The position numbers and the translations under genes were made by a program. The notes under the pieces are model-generated. The model was not told where the DNA came from and did no database searches. It saw only the letters and a list, made by a program, of their open reading frames with translations. A stretch of 39,474 nt of DNA from Clostridium tepidum (GTDB lineage: Bacteria > Bacillota > Clostridia > Clostridiales > Clostridiaceae), in NCBI RefSeq assembly GCF_002008345.1, contig NZ_MRAE01000027.1, positions 1 through 39,474 of the forward strand, given 5' to 3'. The first letter of the stretch is position 1, and the number at the start of each line of letters is the position of its first letter. Below, one piece after another: positions 22,487 through 31,832 of the stretch.

Positions 22487-25102
22487 ATGTTAGAATTAAA
22501 AACCTACCAAGAAAAAGTTCTTGAGCACTTAGAGAATTATTGTAAATTATGTAATGAAAAAGGAGCCGAGAGGGCCTTTTTAGAATATACAGGTAGGCCA
22601 TACATTGGGATAAAACAGTTGCCAGGATTACCGTATATTTGTTTAAAGGTGCCGACTGGTGGAGGGAAAACTTTTTTAGCATCTCATTCAATTTCTATAG
22701 TAAGAAAAGAATATTTAAGAATAGATAATTGCACAGTTTTATGGATTGTACCCACAAATCAAATAAAAGAACAAACACTTAATGCTTTAAAAGATAGAAA
22801 TCATCCATATAGATTGGCCATTGAATCAAATGAAAATAATAGGGTAAAAGTTTTTGATTTACAAGAGGCCATGTTTACGAGTAAAGCAGAGTATGATAAC
22901 TCTACTTGTATAATTATTTCAACTCTTGCAGCATTAAGAATTGAAGATATTAACGGTAGAAAGATATATGAATCGAATGGACACTTAATGAATCATTTTA
23001 TAGGTATTGATGAAATACAGAAAAATAATTTGGAGAAAGGGCAAGAAGGAGAAATCTTATATTCATTAGCGAATGTTTTTCGCATGAGAAGACCTATCAT
23101 TATAATGGATGAAGCACATAATGCAAGGACAGAATTATCTTTTGACTCTCTTGCAAGATTTAATCCTTCAGCCATAATAGAATTTACTGCCACGCCACAG
23201 CAGGTACATGACCCTGAAAGAGGTTTTTATGCAAGTAATGTACTTCATGCCGTATCTGCTGCAGAATTAAAGGCTGAACACATGATTAAGATGCCAATTT
23301 ATCTCGAAACCAACACTAATTGGCGTGATATACTAAAAAATGCTATAGCCCGTAGGAATGATTTAGATAAGATTGCTGATGAGGAATACGCTATTACTAA
23401 AGAGTATATACGACCTATACTATTAATACAAGCACAACCTAGGAGCCAACAAAAAGAAACTTTAACTGTGGAATCAGTAAAAGAATCATTAATTAATGAT
23501 TATAATATTCCTGAGGAGTTTATTAGAATTCAAACGGGTGACATTAGAGAACTTGATGGTATTAATCTTTTCGACTCTGATTGTAAAGTAAAATATATAA
23601 TTACTGTACAAGCCCTTAAAGAGGGATGGGACTGCTCATTTGCTTATGTATTATGTTCATTATCTGACGTTAGTTCTTCGACTTCGGCGGAGCAATTAAT
23701 TGGAAGGATATTGAGACTTCCTAATGCTCAACCTAAGAAAAAGCAGGAACTTAATTGTGCATATGCTTATGTTGTTTCGGAGCAATTTCACCATACACTT
23801 GCAGCATTAGGTAATGGATTAATAGAAAATGGCTTTAGCGAATATGAAGCAAAAACTTATATTCAATCAATAGAAGAAGGACCAAGTTTACTGGATTATG
23901 CACTTATTCATACTAAAAGGGTACAATCTGTTCCAGATTTGACTAAATTATCTGGAAACGTTGCTAATAAGGTCATATATAAACCTCAAACACAAGAAAT
24001 TGAAATAAGCGGTTTTATTACAAAAGAAGAAAACGAGCAAATAAAATCATGCTTTACAAATGATGAAGATAAAAAGATTATTGATGATATTTTTAATAGT
24101 ATTAATAGTCAATTAGGAATTAAACCAAAGGAGGAAAAGCAATGGATTAAACCTCTTGAACCTATTAATGTTCCTTATTTAGCATACAAAACACCTAAAC
24201 AGTTGGAGATATTTGAGGAAATACATCTTTTAAATACGAAATGGGATATTTTAAAATATGAAGCAAAGGTTGAGGCTTCCTCTTTTTTGAATGATGGAAA
24301 TAAAAGTAAATATGGCAAAATTGAAGTAGACGATAGGGGCAATGTTGAGTATAGATTTATTGAAGATTTACATGAGCAGTTATCTTTTTTAGTTCTTGAC
24401 AAACAGTGGAGTGAAGAAGAATTAATTTATTGGTTAGACAGAAATATTCCACATCAAGATATTTCACAGGCAAAATTTGTTTATTTTCTTCACAAAATAA
24501 TAAAAGATTTAATTGAAAATCAGAATGTTGATTTTCAAAAGATAATATATTATAAATTTAATTTGAGGGATAAGATTATTAGTCTTATTGATAAATACAG
24601 AAAACAAGCCAGATTAGAGAATTATCAACTAATTTTGAGTACTGACTTGTTAACTGTAGATGAGAATAAATACTTTACTTTTGCTCCTGACATTTATCCT
24701 GCGAATTGGATTTATACTGGAAAATATAAATTTAATAAACATTATTATGCTGATGTAGGGGAACTAAAAGACTCAGGAGAAGAGTTTGATTGCGCTGTCT
24801 ACATAGATAGTATGCCTGAAGTTAAATATTGGATAAGGAATCTTGAAAAACAACCACGTTATTCATTTTGGTTACAAACTTCCACTGATAAGTTTTATCC
24901 TGACTTTATAGCATTATTAAATGATGGAAGGATATTAGTAGTTGAATATAAGGGAGAGCCTTGGAGTCAAACAGATGATTCTGATGAAAAGAATATAATT
25001 GGAAAAGTTTGGGCTGAAAAAAGCAAAGGAAAATGTTTGTTTATTATGGCAACGAAGGGAAATTTAGATGAGATTAGTGCATTAGTAAAGAAGAAAAAAT
25101 AA
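22487..25102 (+). CDS. res: Type III restriction enzyme, Res subunit
   Basis: An 871-residue superfamily 2 helicase-nuclease. Walker A is PTGGGKT (56-62), motif II is MDEAH (207-211), motif III-like FTATP follows, and later helicase motifs include ALKEGWDCSFAYVL and EQLIGRILR. The C-terminal PD-(D/E)xK nuclease shows PDFIALL then VVEYKG (about residues 803-823). All catalytic motifs are present, so the protein looks functional. It forms an operon with mod. Since Res needs Mod for site recognition and for host protection, the mod frameshift should switch the whole system off unless slippage restores it. Confidence 0.93.
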   Translation: MLELKTYQEKVLEHLENYCKLCNEKGAERAFLEYTGRPYIGIKQLPGLPYICLKVPTGGGKTFLASHSISIVRKEYLRIDNCTVLWIVPTNQIKEQTLNALKDRNHPYRLAIESNENNRVKVFDLQEAMFTSKAEYDNSTCIIISTLAALRIEDINGRKIYESNGHLMNHFIGIDEIQKNNLEKGQEGEILYSLANVFRMRRPIIIMDEAHNARTELSFDSLARFNPSAIIEFTATPQQVHDPERGFYASNVLHAVSAAELKAEHMIKMPIYLETNTNWRDILKNAIARRNDLDKIADEEYAITKEYIRPILLIQAQPRSQQKETLTVESVKESLINDYNIPEEFIRIQTGDIRELDGINLFDSDCKVKYIITVQALKEGWDCSFAYVLCSLSDVSSSTSAEQLIGRILRLPNAQPKKKQELNCAYAYVVSEQFHHTLAALGNGLIENGFSEYEAKTYIQSIEEGPSLLDYALIHTKRVQSVPDLTKLSGNVANKVIYKPQTQEIEISGFITKEENEQIKSCFTNDEDKKIIDDIFNSINSQLGIKPKEEKQWIKPLEPINVPYLAYKTPKQLEIFEEIHLLNTKWDILKYEAKVEASSFLNDGNKSKYGKIEVDDRGNVEYRFIEDLHEQLSFLVLDKQWSEEELIYWLDRNIPHQDISQAKFVYFLHKIIKDLIENQNVDFQKIIYYKFNLRDKIISLIDKYRKQARLENYQLILSTDLLTVDENKYFTFAPDIYPANWIYTGKYKFNKHYYADVGELKDSGEEFDCAVYIDSMPEVKYWIRNLEKQPRYSFWLQTSTDKFYPDFIALLNDGRILVVEYKGEPWSQTDDSDEKNIIGKVWAEKSKGKCLFIMATKGNLDEISALVKKKK

Positions 25103-25160
25103 TTAGTATAATAATAAAAGATACTGTCTATTTTGCTTACGAAAGCGATAGAAATAAAGA

Positions 25161-25210
25161 AACAAGTCAGTTCTGTCAATTTATATCGCTTGATAGAACT
25201 GACTTGTTTG
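25161..25210. terminator. Bidirectional terminator after res
   Basis: AACAAGTCAGTTCT (25161-25174) pairs perfectly with AGAACTGACTTGTT (25196-25209), extended by TCAA/TTGA. It lies between res and a minus-strand gene remnant that reads toward it. Confidence 0.78.
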
Positions 25211-25213
25211 TTG

Positions 25214-25545
25214 TTAATAAGTATGGGTTCTTTCGAATTTTATCTTGCCATTTGGAAGAACGTATTTATACACAACATCCCAAGAACATTCTTCATCAGG
25301 GTCATTACATTTTTCTATCCACGTACTGATGAGGACGGGTTACTTAGTTTTTTTAGCCTGTAAAATTTGCTTTAAAGTTGGCTTAACTTTACTTTTCTAT
25401 AGTTTTTTCAGTTTATTCTCAATTAACAACTGTAATTCAATAATATGGTTAACAGTATCTTGTAGTTTTATAAATTCAGGTGAATTGCATAATTTTTTTA
25501 TGTCAATGACTTCTTGGTCATATACTAATCCAGATTTTTCATCAT
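25214..25545 (-). pseudogene. Remnant of a minus-strand gene
   Basis: Read on the minus strand, one frame gives DEKSGLVYDQEVIDIKKLCN and about 30 more codons to a stop. After shifts, further blocks follow, ending CSWDVVYKYVLPNGKIKFER just before a stop at 25214. The start is missing. The coding-like composition broken by stops indicates a decayed gene. The family is not recognised. Confidence 0.5.
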
Positions 25546-25555
25546 ACTATCTTGC

Positions 25556-25721
25556 GAAGTTTTTTAGGCGTATGATTATTAGATATCGGGAATGCGGTTA
25601 TGGAGAGTTACAGGATAAAAATAAAAGAGAGTTGAAGGCTTTAGGATATGATATGGATGTTAAGTTGAAACAATTAAAGAACTATGAATATTTAAGGATA
25701 AACGAACAAAAGTATTATTGA
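25556..25721 (+). pseudogene. 3' fragment of an unidentified gene
   Basis: A 50-codon tail, basic and helical (FFRRMIIRYRECGYGELQ at its start, EYLRINEQKYY at its end), with no start codon or ribosome site of its own. It meets the minus-strand remnant head on, so both were probably cut by one rearrangement near 25550. Confidence 0.4.
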
Positions 25722-25783
25722 AACTAGTAGTGAAGTGCGCTATTATCTTTAATAGTATATGAAGGAATAATCGTATGGATGGA

Positions 25784-25843
25784 GGCATATCTCCTTTACG
25801 GCCAGTTTAACTGAAGTTAAGCGTAAGGAGATGTGCCTTTTTA
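25784..25843 (+). terminator. Terminator or attenuator upstream of the DUF1444-like gene
   Basis: GGCATATCTCCTTTACG (25784-25800) pairs with CGTAAGGAGATGTGCC (25822-25837), then TTTTT. It stands about 85 bases before a GTG-initiated gene. Its 3' arm resembles that of the hairpin at 17762-17808. Confidence 0.72.
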
Positions 25844-25928
25844 ATTTGTTAATTAATAATTATGAAGGAATGGTGATGATAGTGTTATGTTTAAAGATTA
25901 AAGGGGACGCTTTAAAGGAGGTAGCACG

Positions 25929-26657
25929 GTGTTCACGCTTCAACAATTTATAGAGAATATTTTGGAAGATTTTAAAAGAGTTTTTCCTGAAGTGGAGTTG
26001 GAAGAAAAGTTCATCCGTCTTGGTGTAGGAGTAACTCATGTGGAATTATCAATTCAAAGTATGTACAAAGAATATCAGGTTATAGGATATGAAAAAACAA
26101 GAAAGTTATATATAAGGGTTGCAAATCAGGTATTAAACCAGTATAAATTTAAAATTAACTATAATAATGTATACCCGATGCTAAAAAACAGGAATTTTGG
26201 GAAAGGGGAAAAGGATTTAGGGTTTTATAGAGAGCATGCGTTTGCCGATATAAACACACTTTATGTTACAGACGAAGGAGAAATGTTCAGATTTATATTA
26301 GATAGTGATGATGTAGATTTCAATATGGTCAAAAAATCAGCATGGAAAAACTTAAATAAAATGAGAAATCCATTAATTAAATTGAATAAGACCTTAGAAA
26401 TATATACTTTGAAATTTACAACAGATTATAACTCAACCTTGTTGTTAAGTGCTGCACTACAGAATCAGATATGCAAAAAAGTAGGACAGGATTATCTCTT
26501 TGCAATTCCTTCTGCCACTACACTAATAGTGGCTAAACATTGCCGTAAATATATAAAAATAATAGAGTCATTGATTATGATAGACACAAACCCGAATAAG
26601 ATTTCGGATAAAGTTTATCAATGTAAAAATGGAGAGTTTGATATTGTTTCTAGTTAA
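25929..26657 (+). CDS. DUF1444-like (YtpQ-like) hypothetical protein
   Basis: A 242-residue soluble protein starting at GTG after AAAGGAGGTAGCAC, a very strong ribosome site. The middle (INTLYVTDEGEMFRFI) and the end (STLLLSAALQNQI then DYLFAIPSATTLIVA) follow the general layout of DUF1444/YtpQ proteins, whose function is unknown. The match is from memory of the family and is moderate only. It stands alone, preceded by a leader hairpin and followed by gene-poor DNA. Confidence 0.72.
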   Translation: MFTLQQFIENILEDFKRVFPEVELEEKFIRLGVGVTHVELSIQSMYKEYQVIGYEKTRKLYIRVANQVLNQYKFKINYNNVYPMLKNRNFGKGEKDLGFYREHAFADINTLYVTDEGEMFRFILDSDDVDFNMVKKSAWKNLNKMRNPLIKLNKTLEIYTLKFTTDYNSTLLLSAALQNQICKKVGQDYLFAIPSATTLIVAKHCRKYIKIIESLIMIDTNPNKISDKVYQCKNGEFDIVSS

Positions 26658-26932
26658 TTCAAGACAAGAAAAGACAGAATAAAAGGACAAGGTTAGTAAG
26701 GCAAAGAAATAAGGATATTATTGCTATTCCCTTTTGATTCTTAATCCTGAACCTTATTTATATATGTATATTAGTTAAAAAGGATAAGGGATTAAGTTTC
26801 AAGAGGTTAAGACAATTTTTTAACGACAAAATTTAATAACTTTATTACAAATAAATTACATTTTTAGAAATCGGACCTGACAAATTTCTTTGTGTGCGCT
26901 ACTATATAGGTGAAGAAGGGAGTTGATTATTA

Positions 26933-27133
26933 ATGAAAAAGAAATTGAATATAATTTTTAACATAGTAATACCTACAGTGACTGGGTATACAATATTTTT
27001 TATGCTTTTCTACATGTACCAAAAGTTATTTTATGAATATAGATGGCTTGCAATTATACCGTTTGTAATAGTTACAGCGTTTATCGCAAGAGATAACCTA
27101 AGAGAGTGGAAGACTATAAAACAGCATAGTTAG
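26933..27133 (+). CDS. Small two-helix membrane protein (66 aa)
   Basis: Begins MKKKLNIIFNIVIPTVTGY. Two hydrophobic helices (about residues 9-30 and 38-53) are followed by a charged tail. GAAGGGAGT precedes the ATG. No family is recognised. Small membrane proteins like this often go with phage- or plasmid-maintenance genes, but no partner is clear. Confidence 0.65.
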   Translation: MKKKLNIIFNIVIPTVTGYTIFFMLFYMYQKLFYEYRWLAIIPFVIVTAFIARDNLREWKTIKQHS

Positions 27134-27244
27134 AGAATTAGGAGTAAGGGGACATGGGGGGGTAAGAGCATAAGGCCAAACTTGCCCTTTATCCCTAAAT
27201 CCTTTATACATAGGCATTAAAGATGCAGAAAGCAGGTTGAGAAT

Positions 27245-27328
27245 ATGAAATATACATTAGCAATCCTTATGGTATGCATAACAATTGTAACTGTTACTGC
27301 AATAATAGGTATTATGAAAAGAAAATAG
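27245..27328 (+). CDS. Small single-helix membrane peptide (27 aa)
   Basis: An ORF of 27 codons, MKYTLAILMVCITIVTVTAI followed by a short basic tail. It is one transmembrane helix. GGTTGAGAAT is only a weak ribosome site. It resembles type I toxin or small stress peptides in size and shape, and a terminator follows closely; no antisense RNA is evident. Confidence 0.4.
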   Translation: MKYTLAILMVCITIVTVTAIIGIMKRK

Positions 27329-27348
27329 AGAGTAGTTATAGATAGCGA

Positions 27349-27376
27349 AAACAGGCAAATGATGCCTGTTTTTTTA
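27349..27376. terminator. Bidirectional terminator
   Basis: AACAGGCA (27350-27357) pairs with TGCCTGTT (27363-27370) followed by T. It also serves the minus-strand recombinase gene ending at 27381. Confidence 0.8.
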
Positions 27377-27380
27377 AATC

Positions 27381-28286
27381 TTATATTAATGTTTCTATTG
27401 CTGCCTCCAATTCCTCTGCCCTTGGGATGGTATATACTTGAGCCGTAACAAAACCCGAACTGTGGCCTGCAAGTTGAGCAACTATAGAAATATCAACTCC
27501 ATTTTTTAGTAATGTTCTACAAAAATAATGTCTAAAGGAATGAACAGTTACATCAGTGATTCCGATTTGCTGACAGTATTTCTTAAAAATCTTCCAGATT
27601 CCTGACCTAGTGTAAGGGGTCTTGCGTTCGGAAATAAAGAGGTTATCATATTCCGTTTTAATGTTCTTTCTTATTTCCAGCCAGTTGGTAATTGCATCCC
27701 GGACATCCTTATGCAGAGGTATATGGCGTACTTTATTTTGTTTACCTATGACTTTTAATGTCCCTTTTCGTTCACTGATTTCAAAGTCGCTTAAACGGAT
27801 ATTTATGAGTTCAGAATTTCTAACTCCACATCTGGTTAAAATTTCAAACATAGCGATGTGAGCCTTATTTCCACAACGATATATATGACGGCGTAAGGCA
27901 CGATAGGTTTGTTCATCTATAGACTTGGGAGCAGCAGGCGATTGTATCTTTATTTTTTTAAGATTCTGTGCGGGATTGTGTTTAATATATTTTTCTGATA
28001 CTAAAAAAGAGAAGTAACATTTTAAACTAGCCAGCCTAAGGTTAATAGTTGTTTCCTTTAAATGTCTTGTTCCTTGCATATATGAGCGCATATCTCTGAT
28101 ATCAATTTCAGTTACCACAGAAGGGTTAAAACTTATACCATTGGTTTCTTCAAACCATTTCGCAAATGCTTGTATGTGTTCAATATATGTCTTAATTGTA
28201 GAGTCAGACCTATCTATGCTTATTAAATAAGCAGCAAATTCATCAAGATAAAGATTACCATCACTTAATCCCTTATTATCTCCCAT
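27381..28286 (-). CDS. Tyrosine recombinase (XerC/D-like integrase)
   Basis: A 301-residue recombinase with an N-terminal SAM-like DNA-binding domain (SDSTIKTYIEHIQAF, LKCYFSFLV) and a full catalytic set: Arg156 (GVRNSEL), Lys182 (GKQNK), His249 and Arg252 (HSFRH), His275 (AGHSS) and Tyr285 (QVYT). Start 28286 is used because GGGAGG lies at a good distance, whereas the ATG at 28295 is too close. It may resolve plasmid dimers or integrate the element. The gene is divergent from the TrlF-like gene, and a pair of direct repeats that could be its site lies between them. Confidence 0.9.
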   Translation of the reverse strand: MGDNKGLSDGNLYLDEFAAYLISIDRSDSTIKTYIEHIQAFAKWFEETNGISFNPSVVTEIDIRDMRSYMQGTRHLKETTINLRLASLKCYFSFLVSEKYIKHNPAQNLKKIKIQSPAAPKSIDEQTYRALRRHIYRCGNKAHIAMFEILTRCGVRNSELINIRLSDFEISERKGTLKVIGKQNKVRHIPLHKDVRDAITNWLEIRKNIKTEYDNLFISERKTPYTRSGIWKIFKKYCQQIGITDVTVHSFRHYFCRTLLKNGVDISIVAQLAGHSSGFVTAQVYTIPRAEELEAAIETLI

Positions 28287-28356
28287 TATCAACATCCTCC
28301 CTATAGTTTTTAATACTATAAAAGATATTGAATAAGGGTTTCAAGTGACTGATAAA

Positions 28357-28474
28357 GTTTTGTTCCCAAAATTTTAGGAGATAATGGGCTATTTTATAGA
28401 TATTTTTCTTTAGTTTTTGGGGTAACTGGAAAAAGAATTTATATTTTGATGAAAGGTTTTGTTCCCACAATAGG
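28357..28474. repeat. Direct repeat pair upstream of the recombinase
   Basis: GTTTTGTTCCCA occurs at 28357-28368 and 28456-28467, 99 bp apart. The second copy is part of a dyad TTCCC-acaata-GGGAA. They lie in the divergent space between recombinase and TrlF-like genes and could be a recombination site or operators. Confidence 0.5.
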
Positions 28475-28540
28475 GAATTAAATATATAATAGTTTTAGAT
28501 AATAGTTGAGTTTATAATTTTATAAGGAGAACGAAAACTT

Positions 28541-30916
28541 ATGAATAATAATGTTCTAAAACAACTTTATGATAAGGTAAGCAAGAAAAAATATGGTTGC
28601 GAATACTTTAAAATGGATTTACATATCCATACACCTGCATCTAAGTGCTACAAAAAGAGACTTTCATCTAATGAAGAGGAATATATAAAGATACTTGATG
28701 AAGCCTACGAAAGTGGAATTAGCGTTATTGCAATAACTGACCACAATACAGTTAAAGGATATTATGAAATGCTAAATTATATAATGGCTGATAAGAAGAA
28801 ATATAGTAAGTATGCAGGTATGCTTATATTGCCGGGTGTTGAAATTTCAAGTTTTGGCAAACACATTTTAGCAATCTTTCCTCCACAAAAGACTCAAGAT
28901 GAGTTAAACACATTTTTATATAACATTGGTATAGATATTAATGAACAAGGAGAGGAAGATGCTGATGCATATAAAGTAACCCCTATGGAATTAATGAAAA
29001 GAATAAATGAAATAGGTGGCATAACTATTTTAGCCCATGCAGATTCAACAAATGGTATGTTAGAAAAATTGCTTCATAATGGAAATAGTGGAGATAATTC
29101 ATGGATACATAAGGGAAAAAGTTTGGCATCTATAATTAAATCTGAATATCTTTATGGCATTAGTATAAATGACAAAGGTTTGAAAGATAAACTTTTAAAA
29201 AATATTCTTAATAACAGGGAATATAGGAGAGAAAAAAGCATAGCAATAATATATTGTTCTGACAGTCATGGAACAAGAGATATCGAAGGAAAATATAAAG
29301 CCGATGGCAAGCCAATAGGGGAGAGATATTCGTACATAAAGTTATCTGAGTTATCATTTCATGGACTAAAGATTGCATTGTTAGACCCAGAAGTAAGAAT
29401 ATATGATGAGATACCAGGTTCCACTTATCCTTATATAGAAGGAGTTGCTATAAATGGTGGATATTTAGAAGATAGTAAGAATGATGATAGATTTCAGTTC
29501 TTTAGATTTAATAAATCACTGAATTGTGTGATTGGAGCGAGGGGAACTGGTAAATCAACATTGTTGGATGTAGTTCAATATACACTTTTTCCAGAAGTAA
29601 CGGATGATGAAGTTACGATAAGGTTTGACTCTTCTGTTGTGTTTTTAAACTATTTTGGCGAAGTATATGCTTTTATTTGTGAACCCAAAGTTGAGATTGA
29701 TGATTATACTGAAGAGTTGATAAATATTAAAAAGGACCCTAGTGTATATAAGTTGAGCAAAAATGGTAAGTTTTACAGTAGTAAAAAAAGCAAAGAAATT
29801 TATGAAGAATTACAAAGTTTTTCATCTGTTGCTTATAAGCAGAGAGCCATATTAAATTATGCTCAAGATGAGAGAGGACCTATAGAAGTTATAAATAACC
29901 TATTACTTATTAGTAATACTGAAGAATATGGAAATCTACTAAAAGATATAAAAGAAAACTACGACCTTATAGAAAGTATGCTCAAAAAACAGAATAATAT
30001 TGAATGGAATGATTATATTAATAAAATAGACCCCATTTATGAGGAAGATATGCAAGAAATAACACGCCCATTCATGGAAATATTAAAAAAACATACAGAG
30101 TTATATAACTTAAGAAGTGAAATAATCATGAAGGTTAACAAAGTTTTGAATGGGCAAGTAAGATTAAAACTTGAGAGGGATTTCTCTAGAAATAATAAGA
30201 AAAAAATTGTAGATGAAACTGTAAAGAAATGCAGGACCAAGTTCAACATAGTATATGAAAAACAAATACTTTTAAAGAAATGGTTAGAACAAGTAGTAAG
30301 AAAGGTAACATTGGAGAACACAGATTGGATTTTTCCAGTATATGTTTTATATAATAAGCATAATGAGTTGGCTGAATACTATGGACTTAAAGAAGATGAT
30401 GCAAGACAGTTAATCCAATGGGTAAGACCAGTACTAGATAAATGGATTTTTACAATTTTACCAGAGGATAAAATTGAATACGAATATAATGTGAATACAG
30501 GAATTAGCAATAAGCAAAGATTCCTTCCAAGAAATATGCTTTCAATGGGGCAAAAATCAGTGGCTATGCTATTAATAATCGTTACTGCTGCACATGATTT
30601 GGGTGATAATAGGCCTTTAATTATAGACCAACCAGAAGATGATTTGGATAACATTTATATATATTCTAGTTTGGTAAAGGAATTCCGAAAAATAAAGAAT
30701 AATAGGCAATTAATTTTTGCAACACATAATCCAAATATTCCAATATCTGGGGATGCAGAAAATATAATTATTCTTGAATCTACAGGAGAAAATGGTTATG
30801 TTAGTTGTTCTGGTTCTATTGATAAAATTGGCATAAGCGAAAAGGTACTAAATATACTTGAAGGAGGTAGACAAGCACTGGATATAAGAAATATGAAATA
30901 TCCTCCATTTAACTGA
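28541..30916 (+). CDS. TrlF-type PHP-domain ATPase
   Basis: A 791-residue protein. Residues 20-290 form a PHP phosphoesterase domain with metal ligands in place: His28 and His30 (DLHIH), Asp67 and His68 (TDHN), Glu101, His166 (AHAD) and His243 (SDSHG). An SMC/ABC-like ATPase follows: Walker A GARGTGKST (332-340), a coiled-coil middle, an ABC-like signature LSMGQKSV, Walker B LIIDQPEDDLDN and a switch His in ATHNP. This is the layout of TrlF-family proteins, common in defence islands. A nucleic-acid nuclease gated by ATP hydrolysis is a fair inference; no target is known from the sequence. It is complete, with AAGGAGA before the ATG. Confidence 0.85.
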   Translation: MNNNVLKQLYDKVSKKKYGCEYFKMDLHIHTPASKCYKKRLSSNEEEYIKILDEAYESGISVIAITDHNTVKGYYEMLNYIMADKKKYSKYAGMLILPGVEISSFGKHILAIFPPQKTQDELNTFLYNIGIDINEQGEEDADAYKVTPMELMKRINEIGGITILAHADSTNGMLEKLLHNGNSGDNSWIHKGKSLASIIKSEYLYGISINDKGLKDKLLKNILNNREYRREKSIAIIYCSDSHGTRDIEGKYKADGKPIGERYSYIKLSELSFHGLKIALLDPEVRIYDEIPGSTYPYIEGVAINGGYLEDSKNDDRFQFFRFNKSLNCVIGARGTGKSTLLDVVQYTLFPEVTDDEVTIRFDSSVVFLNYFGEVYAFICEPKVEIDDYTEELINIKKDPSVYKLSKNGKFYSSKKSKEIYEELQSFSSVAYKQRAILNYAQDERGPIEVINNLLLISNTEEYGNLLKDIKENYDLIESMLKKQNNIEWNDYINKIDPIYEEDMQEITRPFMEILKKHTELYNLRSEIIMKVNKVLNGQVRLKLERDFSRNNKKKIVDETVKKCRTKFNIVYEKQILLKKWLEQVVRKVTLENTDWIFPVYVLYNKHNELAEYYGLKEDDARQLIQWVRPVLDKWIFTILPEDKIEYEYNVNTGISNKQRFLPRNMLSMGQKSVAMLLIIVTAAHDLGDNRPLIIDQPEDDLDNIYIYSSLVKEFRKIKNNRQLIFATHNPNIPISGDAENIIILESTGENGYVSCSGSIDKIGISEKVLNILEGGRQALDIRNMKYPPFN

Positions 30917-31002
30917 TTATAAAACTTGAAAAACATATATAGCCTTCTTTATATTATATAAAAGTTTAAAAAGGAACTTGTTAATATAAGGAGGGCTTAG
31001 GT

Positions 31003-31440
31003 ATGTATTTAAAAGGAAAGGAAGTTTATACAAAATTTAATGATGAAGATATTGAGGTAAAAATTTCAAAGAATCTGTTGCAAACTTTAATAAAGCAGAT
31101 AAGTAGGCATTATGATATTTTAAATGATGAGAAAGACGTTATAAATAATTTTGCTATTCGTGAAAATATAAATCATACAGAGATACTAATGACAAAATTA
31201 TTTATTCTAATGGCAGAGCCACATGATAGGAAGGAAGTTATATTATCATTAACTACAGCGGAATTTCTAGTGCTGAGGGATATAGTATTCTGTAATTATA
31301 CAATGCTTCACTTAAAAACTAAAATAAATTTCCAATTTCTAAAGATATATAAAGAATTCTATAAACAGATAGAGAATATTTACGAAAAGTTAGATTGTAG
31401 CGAAGTAGATGCATATTGGGATTTTATAAAAAATAGTTAA
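31003..31440 (+). CDS. Hypothetical protein (145 aa)
   Basis: A soluble, mainly helical protein (MYLKGKEVYTKFNDEDIEVK at the start, YEKLDCSEVDAYWDFIKNS at the end). AAGGAGGGC precedes the ATG. No family is recognised. It lies 86 bases after the TrlF-like gene on the same strand and could be its partner, ending before a bidirectional terminator. Confidence 0.7.
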   Translation: MYLKGKEVYTKFNDEDIEVKISKNLLQTLIKQISRHYDILNDEKDVINNFAIRENINHTEILMTKLFILMAEPHDRKEVILSLTTAEFLVLRDIVFCNYTMLHLKTKINFQFLKIYKEFYKQIENIYEKLDCSEVDAYWDFIKNS

Positions 31441-31473
31441 ATTAATAAATACTGATATACTTCCTATAAAATA

Positions 31474-31514
31474 AAAAGCATTGTTAGGTAAGAATCCTAT
31501 CAATGCTTTTTTAT
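31474..31514. terminator. Bidirectional terminator
   Basis: AAAAGCATTG (31474-31483) pairs with CAATGCTTTT (31501-31510), with an inner AGG/CCT pair, between convergent genes. Confidence 0.82.
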
Positions 31515-31705
31515 TACTTGAAGCCATCTTTTCCATATAATTTTTGTACTTTATTTGTAAATGATAACATGATAATTAGTGAAGTGCCTATTATTAAGCC
31601 AAATAGTAAACGGATAAAAATACTTCGTATGGCAATATAAAAAGGAATTAAGAATATATTACCAAATATAAGAAGTTTTACAGTTCTAAAAACACTAGAT
31701 TGCAT
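31514..31705 (-). CDS. Small two-helix membrane protein (63 aa)
   Basis: Begins MQSSVFRTVKLLIFGNIFLI. It has two hydrophobic helices and a Lys-rich C terminus. A strong ribosome site (AAGGAGGTATTCA) precedes the ATG, which makes it a real gene despite its size. It lies just outside the tnsA-proximal transposon end, on the opposite strand. No family is recognised. Confidence 0.65.
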   Translation of the reverse strand: MQSSVFRTVKLLIFGNIFLIPFYIAIRSIFIRLLFGLIIGTSLIIMLSFTNKVQKLYGKDGFK

Positions 31706-31763
31706 TGAATACCTCCTTATCCAAAGATTGTATAGAATCTTATTCTAATAACAGATGCTATTT

Positions 31764-31832
31764 CAAGTTGTATTTTTACGTTTAAAATAAAGTCCTTGTA
31801 TGGTAAAATAAAGTACATAGCATGAATGGTAA
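31764..31832 (+). mobile_element. Tn7R-like end beside tnsA (TnsB-site-like motifs)
   Basis: Two clear motifs, AAAATAAAGTCCTTGTA (core at 31789) and AAAATAAAGTACATAGC (core at 31810), 21 bp apart, face tnsA. A weaker one begins at 31765 (AAGTTGTA). Tn7 itself has TnsB sites of the form ACAATAAAGTCTTAAAC in the same place and orientation. A TGT at 31769-31771 could be the element tip, but no matching ACA with a 5-bp duplication was found, so the edge is tentative. Confidence 0.65.

Noticed and set aside
25245..25721. A 158-codon plus-strand ORF
   Set aside because: Its first two thirds are antisense to a better coding-like minus-strand remnant; only its tail looks coding, so it was split into two fragments.
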